From assembly GCA_037138475.1 (NCBI GenBank), contig JBAXII010000021.1:1-11237 (forward strand): 11,237 nt of DNA, written 5' to 3'. A model generated the notes under the pieces. It saw nothing but the letters and a program-made list of their open reading frames with translations, did no database searches and was not told the origin of the DNA. The stretch is from JAGOLU01 sp037138475 (GTDB lineage Bacteria; Patescibacteriota; Microgenomatia; UBA1406; GWC2-37-13). This document shows positions 5,896 through 11,039 of the stretch, piece by piece; the first letter of the stretch is position 1; each line of letters starts with the position of its first letter. The position numbers were made by a program, and so were the translations under genes.

Positions 5896-6294
5896 GTGTC
5901 AGACTCATACTTGTGGTATCAAACCTTAGAAAAACCACCTTGGGCGCCTCCCTCGTGGCTCTTTGGCCCCGTGTGGTCGATACTGTACACGATCATCGCC
6001 ATCACGTTCTTTATCGTGTTCTATCGCGTCATACAGGGCAAGATCCCCGCTATCATCGCCCTCCCCTTTGTACTGAATCTGATCTCAAATGCGCTCTTTA
6101 CCCCGCTCCAGTTTGGACTCAGGAGCAATCTCCTCGCCAGCATCGACATCGCGGTCGTCCTCGGCACGCTCATCTGGTCACTCCTCTGGATCTATCCCTA
6201 CCTCCCTCTCGTATCACTGGTGAATATCCCGTACCTCGCATGGGTTACGTTTGCGACTGTATTGCAGTTCACGATCACATATCTAAATCGATAA
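5896..6294 (+). CDS. tspO: TspO/MBR family protein (tryptophan-rich sensory protein), short form without first TM helix
   Basis: An integral membrane protein of the translocator/peripheral-benzodiazepine-receptor family, which binds porphyrins and is linked to stress responses. Family hallmarks: WYQTLEKPPWAPPSW (7-21), FGPVWSILYT (23-32), NLISNALFTPLQFGL (61-75) and the final helix PYLAWVTFATVLQFTI (112-127). It has 132 residues, against about 155-160 usually. The missing part is the first transmembrane helix, because the protein starts directly at the WY loop that normally follows it; bases upstream in frame encode no hydrophobic segment. The start is GTG, fixed by the promoter 7 nt upstream. 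Four TM helices are predicted. Ligand binding at the KPxWxPP loop could be kept. Confidence 0.88.
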   Translation: MSDSYLWYQTLEKPPWAPPSWLFGPVWSILYTIIAITFFIVFYRVIQGKIPAIIALPFVLNLISNALFTPLQFGLRSNLLASIDIAVVLGTLIWSLLWIYPYLPLVSLVNIPYLAWVTFATVLQFTITYLNR

Positions 6295-6369
6295 TTATCA
6301 TTATATCAATCGTGTAATAGTCAAATTTTGCGCCAAAAAAGCATCTTGATTCGACTGTCACCGATATTA

Positions 6370-6397
6370 TTGCACTATTACTTTATTTCACTATTAC
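6370..6397 (+). promoter_or_regulatory. Possible promoter of DUF2177-type gene (TTGCAC-16-TATTAC) with repeated CACTATTAC
   Basis: TATTAC (6392-6397) lies 12 nt before the ATG at 6410, and TTGCAC lies 16 bp further up. CACTATTAC occurs at 6373-6381 and 6389-6397 (16-bp period), and an inverted copy GTAATAGT lies at 6314-6321. These could be operator copies or chance repeats in AT-rich DNA. Confidence 0.4.
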
Positions 6398-6409
6398 ATT
6401 TTTACATCT

Positions 6410-6805
6410 ATGTTTATCAAACTCTACCTCGTCGCACTCGTTGCATTTCTCGGTATTGACCTCGTCTGGCTCACGGTCGTCGCACAGACTTTTTATCAAA
6501 AGCAGATAGGTCATCTGATGGCACCCAAGCCAAACCTTGCAGCGGCAGGGATCTTTTATCTGATCTTCATCGCAGGACTTGTCGCATTTGTGATCACTCC
6601 TGCATTGGAGAAAAAGTCTCTCATGCACGCGGTGCTCATGGGTGCATTTTTTGGACTCGTGACCTATGCGACGTATGATTTGACAAACCTCGCTACACTT
6701 CGTGAGTGGCCACTCCTTGTCACCATAGTCGACCTCCTCTGGGGAATGACACTCTCAGCAAGCATATCCACTATTACCTATATCATTGCGAGCAAATATC
6801 TATGA
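6410..6805 (+). CDS. DUF2177-type four-TM membrane protein
   Basis: A 131-aa hydrophobic protein. Conserved-looking features of this family are IDLVWLTVV (16-24), AGIFYLIFIAG (46-56), a middle GAFFGLVTYATYDLTNLATL (78-97) with the acidic-Thr-Asn motif in a helix, and a final TIVDLLWG (105-112). Four TM helices are likely. The molecular function is not established. Its stop codon overlaps the start of the next membrane protein (ATGA), so the two are translated together. In other bacteria, proteins of this type can lie near TspO, DUF1295 and lipid-modifying genes, suggesting an envelope role (inference). Confidence 0.8.
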   Translation: MFIKLYLVALVAFLGIDLVWLTVVAQTFYQKQIGHLMAPKPNLAAAGIFYLIFIAGLVAFVITPALEKKSLMHAVLMGAFFGLVTYATYDLTNLATLREWPLLVTIVDLLWGMTLSASISTITYIIASKYL

Positions 6806-7560
6806 ATCCCTATATCATCACCGCCATCGCGCTTCTCGCCTACATGACGCTCTGGTTTGGATACGCGACATATCTCAAGCGTGACGATGTGGCTGACACC
6901 GCATGGGGGCTCGGATTCGTATGCGTGGCCTGGCTCACCCTCGCCATAGGTGGCATTCATCCCGCATCACTGGTGACTACGCTGCTCGTCACCATCTGGG
7001 GAGTGCGCCTCGCGATCCACATCCACCATCGCAATAGTGGCAAACCAGAGGACAAGCGCTATGTAGAGATGCGGCAGAACTGGCGGTATGGGCGATTCAG
7101 TAGCTATCTGAATATATTTTTGCTTCAAGGGCTTTTCTTGTATATCGTCGTGCAGCCCGTCATCTTTATAAATCTATATGCAGGTGATATCTGGGGGTTC
7201 CTAACTACGCTCGGTCTGATCGTGTGGGTGGTGGGTTTTTATTTCGAATCAGTCGGCGACGCACAGCTGGCAGCCCATATCAAAGATCCAGCGAACAAAG
7301 GGAAACTGTTGACCACTGGCCTCTGGAGATATACCCGTCACCCAAACTATTTTGGTGAGGTGACACAATGGTGGGGGATCGGGATCATTGCACTAGCCAT
7401 CACGGGTGGATGGATCACTTTGATCGGACCACTCTTTATTACATACCTTATCTGTTTTGTATCTGGTGTCCCGATGCTTGAGAAAAAATATGCTGGGAGA
7501 CCTGATTGGGAGGAGTACAAGAAAAAGACGAGTGTGTTGCTACCTCTTCCTCCACGATGA
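6802..7560 (+). CDS. DUF1295 / steroid 5-alpha-reductase-like membrane protein
   Basis: A 252-aa protein with about six to seven TM helices. Its C-terminal third has the family signature GLWRYTRHPNYFGE (173-186), then a TM hairpin and MLEKKYAGRPDWEEY (225-239), as in DUF1295 and the isoprenylcysteine-methyltransferase/steroid-reductase-like fold. These may bind NAD(P)H or SAM; the reaction is not established, but a lipid or isoprenoid substrate in the membrane is likely. The start at 6802 is chosen because it overlaps the previous stop by 4 bp and the protein then begins directly with a TM helix. The 96-bp in-frame extension upstream is antisense-like hydrophilic sequence overlapping the DUF2177 gene. 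Confidence 0.85.
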   Translation: MNPYIITAIALLAYMTLWFGYATYLKRDDVADTAWGLGFVCVAWLTLAIGGIHPASLVTTLLVTIWGVRLAIHIHHRNSGKPEDKRYVEMRQNWRYGRFSSYLNIFLLQGLFLYIVVQPVIFINLYAGDIWGFLTTLGLIVWVVGFYFESVGDAQLAAHIKDPANKGKLLTTGLWRYTRHPNYFGEVTQWWGIGIIALAITGGWITLIGPLFITYLICFVSGVPMLEKKYAGRPDWEEYKKKTSVLLPLPPR

Positions 7561-7572
7561 GACTGGAGGAAG
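7546..7572. terminator. Inverted repeat between convergent genes (CTTCCTCC / GGAGGAAG)
   Basis: Arms at 7546-7553 and 7565-7572 with an 11-nt loop straddle the stop of the DUF1295 gene, 20 bp before the stop of the convergent gene. The location fits a bidirectional terminator; there is no clear T-tract. Confidence 0.35.
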
Positions 7573-7580
7573 CCACTTCA

Positions 7581-8369
7581 CTATTTGAAGCGTATCTCTT
7601 GCACGATACTCTCTACTTGGGCTATGCTTTCTGGTGAGACCTCTACAGGCAGACTGAGTCCTATCCGGGGTATCCTTGCCTCTACTTTGAAGCACTTGGA
7701 GTCTACTTTTCTAAAATAGTCATATACAGTGTCTACTCCGTTTACCAGAGGCGTTACTCCGTACCATTTTGTATTTCCTAGGATTCTCTCGACCGGTTTG
7801 ATTGGTGGGGGATATTTTGAGGCACTATCACAAAGGTTGAACTCATCAGTTTCAAGAAAAAAGTATATATCTGCACCAGATATGACACTCAGGGTGTTTG
7901 GTACTTTTTTTCTCTCTTGGGGAACTTCTCGGTCATCTGAATAGTCTTTGGTTATGATGCTGCGGTACGGTCTAAATGTGGGAGATTGCGGGGCGGACTC
8001 TTCTAAATCATATGTTTTGGGATCAAAATATGGTTCTACTCCACAATCATATTTCAAACAATCAAACCGATGATCTTTCATCATATCCTTTGGTATCGGC
8101 AAAGTTTCAATTTTTTGAAGGGTGGGAGTTGCGTTGGGAGATGTAGGAGTAGATAGGGATTTTTTCGCTAGTGATACTTCCACCGGATACGGCACCTCGA
8201 TGACCTTGGGCAACGCCATCTGCATCCCAAGGAAAAAAGTGCCTATAGGGAGCAGTATAAATGTCGCCATAGCTAACGCTTTTGAAAGCGGCGTGACTGT
8301 GCGATAAGGATCGACCTTGCAACATGACTTTGAAGGAGATAGTGGTGGCGTGCTAGGTGAATGATCCAT
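7581..8369 (-). CDS. Single-pass membrane protein with Pro/Ser/Thr-rich linker, function unknown
   Basis: A 262-aa protein and the only minus-strand gene in the window. A short cytoplasmic N-terminus (1-28, with a CC pair at 16-17) is followed by one TM helix (about 29-52, ending LGMQMAL), a linker rich in Pro, Ser and Thr (70-95), then a mixed hydrophilic domain outside the membrane. Four Cys lie in this outer part: C104 and C109, and two further on (in NLCDSAS and SKCFKV), so disulfides are possible. No family recognised. The start is the ATG 8 nt after a TATACC box. It is divergent from the epimerase-like gene across 82 bp. Confidence 0.7.
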   Translation of the reverse strand: MDHSPSTPPLSPSKSCCKVDPYRTVTPLSKALAMATFILLPIGTFFLGMQMALPKVIEVPYPVEVSLAKKSLSTPTSPNATPTLQKIETLPIPKDMMKDHRFDCLKYDCGVEPYFDPKTYDLEESAPQSPTFRPYRSIITKDYSDDREVPQERKKVPNTLSVISGADIYFFLETDEFNLCDSASKYPPPIKPVERILGNTKWYGVTPLVNGVDTVYDYFRKVDSKCFKVEARIPRIGLSLPVEVSPESIAQVESIVQEIRFK

Positions 8370-8377
8370 GTATTCAT

Positions 8378-8383
8378 GGTATA
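8378..8383 (-). promoter_or_regulatory. -10 box (TATACC, minus strand) of the single-pass membrane protein gene
   Basis: On the minus strand TATACC ends 8 nt before the ATG at 8369, again leaderless. TTGCAA lies 15 bp further up as a weak -35. Confidence 0.45.
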
Positions 8384-8384
8384 C

Positions 8385-8410
8385 ACGAACTCGGTCAATT
8401 GCAAGTTCGT
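8385..8410. promoter_or_regulatory. Inverted repeat in divergent promoter region (ACGAACT / AGTTCGT)
   Basis: Perfect 7-bp arms, 8385-8391 and 8404-8410, with a 12-nt spacer, lie between the two divergent -10 boxes and touch the -35 of the epimerase-like gene. This fits a dimeric repressor operator serving both genes, but no regulator is encoded nearby. Confidence 0.35.
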
Positions 8411-8438
8411 TGAGATATTAAAGGCAGAGAGGTATACT
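8410..8438 (+). promoter_or_regulatory. Promoter of epimerase-like gene (TTGAGA-17-TATACT)
   Basis: TTGAGA (8410-8415), a 17-bp spacer, TATACT (8433-8438), then 13 nt to the ATG at 8452, giving a leader of about 6 nt. No Shine-Dalgarno. Confidence 0.65.
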
Positions 8439-8451
8439 GACCTCATCTCAT

Positions 8452-9126
8452 ATGTACCTCATCCCCGCACTTCTCTCAAACGATGTAGCTGAGCTACGAT
8501 CAGTACTCATCAAGTTGCTCCCTCACTTCACCCACTTTCAAGTGGATATCCAAGATGGGATATTTGTCCCCAGTCATACATTGAGTATATCCGAGTATAT
8601 GGATACTATCAGGGAGTGTGCAGGAGATCAAAGTGTGACTATTGATTTTCATCTCATGCTGACTGAGTACGCAGATGCCCTCACACAGATAGAGCATATC
8701 CAATCTGCTCCATCACTCCCTCCGGGCGTAGCCTATGGGCGGAGTCTGGTACGCACGACATATGTTCACACAAATATTGGCACGGATCTCCTCTCGCCAT
8801 CGACCGCGCTCACCTTCAATCCCGAGGATAGGGTAGAGGAGTGGGGTGGATTCCTCAAAGAGTCAAAGTATGCCCAAGTCATGACCATCCATCCAGGTCC
8901 TCAGGGTCAGACTTTTATGCCTCAGACGCTCACTAAAATCGGGCAAATCAAGTCTATCAATTCTGACTGTATAGTCTGTATCGATGGCGGAGTAAATGAA
9001 GAGTCTATAGGATTTATATCGTCACAACAGGCTCTTTGTGTGCCAGATGAGTGTGCGGTGGGTAGCTATTTTTCCCGTGCCACAGTCAGCGAGATGAGTG
9101 AACGTATCCAAAAACTGACCTCGTAA
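8452..9126 (+). CDS. rpe: Ribulose-phosphate 3-epimerase-like TIM barrel with a repeat-encoded insertion
   Basis: A 224-aa protein of the D-ribulose-5-phosphate 3-epimerase family (pentose phosphate pathway). Family blocks seen: LIPALLSND (3-11), VDIQDGIFVPS (31-41), DFHLM (65-69), TIHPGPQGQTF (145-155), CIDGGV (176-181) and the phosphate-site AVGSYF (202-207). Key residues: D32, H67 and D178 are kept, but the metal-binding His normally two residues before D32 is Gln (Q30), so classic epimerase activity is doubtful. Between HLM and H106 there are about 15 residues more than in E. coli Rpe; this stretch (about 85-99, SAPSLPPGVAYGRSL) coincides with a copy of the repeat also found at 5230-5279. 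It shares a divergent promoter region with the minus-strand membrane protein. Confidence 0.8.
   Translation: MYLIPALLSNDVAELRSVLIKLLPHFTHFQVDIQDGIFVPSHTLSISEYMDTIRECAGDQSVTIDFHLMLTEYADALTQIEHIQSAPSLPPGVAYGRSLVRTTYVHTNIGTDLLSPSTALTFNPEDRVEEWGGFLKESKYAQVMTIHPGPQGQTFMPQTLTKIGQIKSINSDCIVCIDGGVNEESIGFISSQQALCVPDECAVGSYFSRATVSEMSERIQKLTS
8724..8747. repeat. Palindromic repeat copy inside epimerase-like coding region
   Basis: GGGCGTAG-CCTATGGGCGGAGTCT aligns to unit B at 5255-5279 with one deleted base and four substitutions. It is read in frame as PGVAYGRSL and keeps the frame open. The preceding pyrimidine-rich flank also resembles the flank of the intergenic units. Confidence 0.65.
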
Positions 9127-9144
9127 GTATGTTTTGATCATCCC

Positions 9145-9168
9145 AGTCAGTGCCTGATTTTGATTTTT
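9145..9168 (+). terminator. Weak intrinsic terminator after epimerase-like gene
   Basis: AGTCAG-tgc-CTGATT forms a 6-bp stem with one G-T pair and a triloop, followed by TTGATTTTT. The T-rich tail supports termination, but the stem is short. Confidence 0.4.
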
Positions 9169-9180
9169 CATTCGTAATTT

Positions 9181-9186
9181 TATAGT
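9181..9186 (+). promoter_or_regulatory. -10 box (TATAGT) of aminotransferase gene
   Basis: TATAGT ends 9 nt before the ATG at 9196, predicting an almost leaderless mRNA. The -35 is weak (TTTTGA at 17 bp). No Shine-Dalgarno. Confidence 0.5.
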
Positions 9187-9195
9187 ATTTATCTC

Positions 9196-10500
9196 ATGCC
9201 TTCCCTCTCTCCCCAGTTTGCGGATCGTAAGCCTTCTGCTGTGCGCGTCGCCCAACTCGAATACATGCGTCGCACCAAAACTGATACGACGATAGATGCG
9301 GTGAATGTATCCATAGGTGACGTGTCGCTCCCCATGCACCCTGCGATGATCCATCGTCTCGCTGAGCTAGGCACCACAGGTCATGCATTTGCAGATGGAG
9401 CAGTACGATATGCGGACACGATCGGATCTCGTGCTGCAAATGAAACCGTCATGCATATTCTCAGCGCGAGTGGGTGTGATACCACGGGGGTTATGAGTAT
9501 GATCACTAGTGGTGGGAGTCAGGCGATGGAGCTAGCAGTCATCGGAGTCGGAGGACCGCTCCTATTTCTCGACGCGACCTACCCAAACTATCACCAATTC
9601 GCCAAGCGACTCCACATATCCACCTGCTCACTCACGCGCACTATGTCAGATACTGGCCACTTTGAGCTCCCCACGATCGAGGAGATTGACCGGATCATGA
9701 CCGAAAAAAAACCTTCAGCTATCCTCATCATCCCGTATGATAATCCTACGGGTCAGTTCTATACTCAGTCGCAAATCAATGCGATAGCAAAGCTCACCGT
9801 AGCCCACGATATATGGCTCATCAGTGATGAGGCCTACCGCGAGCTTTACTACACAGATGATGAGTCGAGTAGCATATGGAAGATATCCGAGCGAGATGTA
9901 CCAGGCATCACGGGCCGTCGCATCAGCATAGAGTCCACCTCAAAAGTATGGAACGCATGTGGCCTGCGCATAGGCGCGCTCATCACCGACAACGAGCAAT
10001 TCCTCCGCCAAGCGGTGGCTGAAAATACCGCAAACTTGGCAGCAAACACCATCGGACAGGAAGTCTTTACAGCACTCAAGGTGGTGAGTCATGATGACCT
10101 CCACCACTGGTTCACGCAGCAGCGCACCTACTACCGTGGTCTGATGGAGGAGCTGTATACAGGCATGCAGCAGGCGCTCCCCGGCGCGATCTTATCTCGT
10201 CCTAGCGCGGCTATCTACTCGGTCATCGAAGTGAGAGACTTAGTAGGGGAGAGCTTTGATGCAGCAGCCTTTGTGCAATGGTGTGCGACAGAGGGGAGTG
10301 TCGACCTCCAGGGCATACCCACGACGCTTCTCACCACTCCTATGGGAGGTTTCTACGCACCAAGCAAGGGTATGCCAAATCCCGGCCGCACCCAGCTGCG
10401 CATCGCCTATGTCGAGTCGCCTGAGCGCATGCGCCAGGTGCCCACACTCTGTGCGCGCCTGCTCGAGGCGTACGTGGCGCAAAAAGCATTAGACTTATAG
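9196..10500 (+). CDS. PLP-dependent aminotransferase, class I/II (fold type I)
   Basis: A 434-aa protein with all landmarks of the aspartate-aminotransferase fold: SIGDVSLPMHP (39-49) near the substrate end, GGSQAM (106-111) for PLP phosphate, YDNPTGQ with N183, ISDEAYREL with D211 and Y214, STSKVWNACGLRIG with the Schiff-base K250, and QLRIAYV with the carboxylate-binding R402. It should be a cytoplasmic, active transaminase; which amino acid it uses cannot be read from the motifs. The SIGDVSLPMHP start resembles LL-diaminopimelate- and aromatic-type aminotransferases, but this is weak evidence. It has its own -10 box 70 bp after the epimerase-like gene. The next promoter starts 9 bp after its stop. 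Confidence 0.9.
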   Translation: MPSLSPQFADRKPSAVRVAQLEYMRRTKTDTTIDAVNVSIGDVSLPMHPAMIHRLAELGTTGHAFADGAVRYADTIGSRAANETVMHILSASGCDTTGVMSMITSGGSQAMELAVIGVGGPLLFLDATYPNYHQFAKRLHISTCSLTRTMSDTGHFELPTIEEIDRIMTEKKPSAILIIPYDNPTGQFYTQSQINAIAKLTVAHDIWLISDEAYRELYYTDDESSSIWKISERDVPGITGRRISIESTSKVWNACGLRIGALITDNEQFLRQAVAENTANLAANTIGQEVFTALKVVSHDDLHHWFTQQRTYYRGLMEELYTGMQQALPGAILSRPSAAIYSVIEVRDLVGESFDAAAFVQWCATEGSVDLQGIPTTLLTTPMGGFYAPSKGMPNPGRTQLRIAYVESPERMRQVPTLCARLLEAYVAQKALDL

Positions 10501-10509
10501 CATTTGCTC

Positions 10510-10538
10510 TTGACAAACCTCTCTCTCTCTGAGATACT
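10510..10538 (+). promoter_or_regulatory. Near-consensus sigma70-type promoter (TTGACA-17-GATACT)
   Basis: A perfect -35 TTGACA (10510-10515), a 17-bp spacer containing (CT)n, and -10 GATACT (10533-10538). Predicted start is about 10545. This is the best -35 in the window and drives a long-leader transcript, unlike the other genes. Confidence 0.7.
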
Positions 10539-10544
10539 TGTGTT

Positions 10545-10736
10545 GGTATTTCTATCGCGCCGGACGGCGGATAGGAAGTGGGTCAATCATCCTGACTCAG
10601 GGGCGATCCCTGAGGCATCTCATGCGATTTGATATGTGCGTAAGCATGCACCTATCAAACACGCACCCCGAGATGCACAACCGGCTTTTCTGACGCAGGG
10701 AAGGAAAAGCACAAGCAACAGCAAACATCCTTAAAA
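10545..10736 (+). ncRNA. Structured 5' leader or candidate cis-regulatory RNA (four hairpins)
   Basis: Four hairpins can be drawn by eye. H1, 10549-10577: TTTCTATC and CGCC pair with GGCG and GATAGGAA around GGAC, with one bulged G. H2, 10596-10614: CTCAGGG-gcgat-CCCTGAG, perfect 7 bp. H3, 10615-10676: outer GCATCTC/GAGATGC, then TGCG/CGCA, then TTTGATA/TATCAAA, capped by TGTGC-GTAA-GCATG with a GNRA-type tetraloop. H4, 10684-10710: GCTTTTC/GAAAAGC. H2 and H3 abut. I do not recognise a known riboswitch, T-box, 6S, RNase P, SRP or tmRNA signature. It ends just before the Shine-Dalgarno of the 42-aa ORF, so it may control that ORF; an independent RNA function is also possible. Confidence 0.6.
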
Positions 10737-10748
10737 AAAGGGGGTGAT
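10737..10748 (+). promoter_or_regulatory. Extended Shine-Dalgarno (AAAGGGGGTGAT) of 42-aa ORF
   Basis: It matches the full complement of the usual 16S 3' end (AAAGGAGGTGAT) except one A-to-G change that still allows a G-U pair, and lies 4 nt before the ATG (8 nt from the G-run). No other gene in the window has anything like it. Confidence 0.75.
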
Positions 10749-10752
10749 AAAC

Positions 10753-10881
10753 ATGACACTTGAAGCTGCAATAACTGCAGCCAAGGAAATGAATGATTCG
10801 GGAGAACACCCGAAGAAATTCTTTTTTCCTTGGTTCGATAAGGTAAATGATTACTGGGTACTTAAATACAATGATCGGTAG
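10753..10881 (+). CDS. 42-aa small protein of unknown function, aromatic-rich
   Basis: A short ORF (42 aa) supported by a strong promoter, a near-perfect Shine-Dalgarno 4 nt upstream and a terminator-like hairpin just after the TAG. The N-terminal half (TLEAAITAAKEMN, 2-14) should form an amphipathic helix; the C-terminal half is rich in aromatics (FFFPWF at 23-28, DYWVLKY at 33-39), suggesting a short beta hairpin. No signal peptide or TM helix, and no family recognised. Its length and compactness fit a one-domain binding protein, a phage- or plasmid-type accessory protein, or an antitoxin/anti-defence peptide; these are only possibilities. Its codons are more AT-rich than those of the aminotransferase next door. 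Confidence 0.65.
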   Translation: MTLEAAITAAKEMNDSGEHPKKFFFPWFDKVNDYWVLKYNDR

Positions 10882-10886
10882 TCTAC

Positions 10887-10930
10887 TCTGCTTACCCCAC
10901 CTATGACCCAGGTGAGCAGACATTCTTTTA
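10887..10930 (+). terminator. Terminator-like hairpin after 42-aa ORF
   Basis: TCTGCTTACC (10887-10896) pairs with GGTGAGCAGA (10911-10920), 10 bp including one G-T; inside, CACCT and AGGTG offer an alternative inner stem. CATTCTTTTA follows. It begins 5 bp after the TAG and would close a transcript of about 385 nt. Confidence 0.6.
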
Positions 10931-11019
10931 TCGCCCTCCGCCAAATCTTCATCACGAACTACTTTAGCATCACCTATCCATAACACTTGTAACCGCATGC
11001 ACACACTGTTCTGTGAATA

Positions 11020-11025
11020 TATACT
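11020..11025 (+). promoter_or_regulatory. -10 box (TATACT) of the Cys/Gly-rich exported protein gene
   Basis: TATACT lies 14 nt before an in-frame ATG at 11040. No clear -35 is seen 17 bp upstream. Confidence 0.4.
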
Positions 11026-11039
11026 CGAGCTTGTTGCAA

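Noticed and set aside
5913..6317. 134-codon plus-strand frame overlapping tspO
   Set aside because: It is an out-of-frame shadow of tspO with His/Arg/Pro-rich low-likelihood composition; the tspO frame has clear family motifs.
6706..6801. Upstream in-frame extension of the DUF1295 gene
   Set aside because: It overlaps the end of the DUF2177 gene, encodes a His-rich hydrophilic stretch and has no start signal. The ATGA overlap start at 6802 is better.
10545..10736. Leader as a known riboswitch, T-box, tmRNA, RNase P or SRP RNA
   Set aside because: I found none of the conserved core motifs of these classes. The GGAAGG-like bases near 10699-10704 do not sit in an SRP-type hairpin.
10828..10848. 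tRNA/tmRNA T-arm-like sequence (CCTTGGTTCGATAAGG)
   Set aside because: The 5-bp arms needed around the TTCGATA loop do not pair, no acceptor stem or CCA context is found, and the bases lie inside the 42-aa ORF.
10597..11004. 135-codon minus-strand open frame across the structured leader and 42-aa ORF
   Set aside because: It runs antisense through the hairpins, the 42-aa gene and its terminator, and has an unlikely Cys/Arg-rich composition. The plus-strand signals are much stronger.
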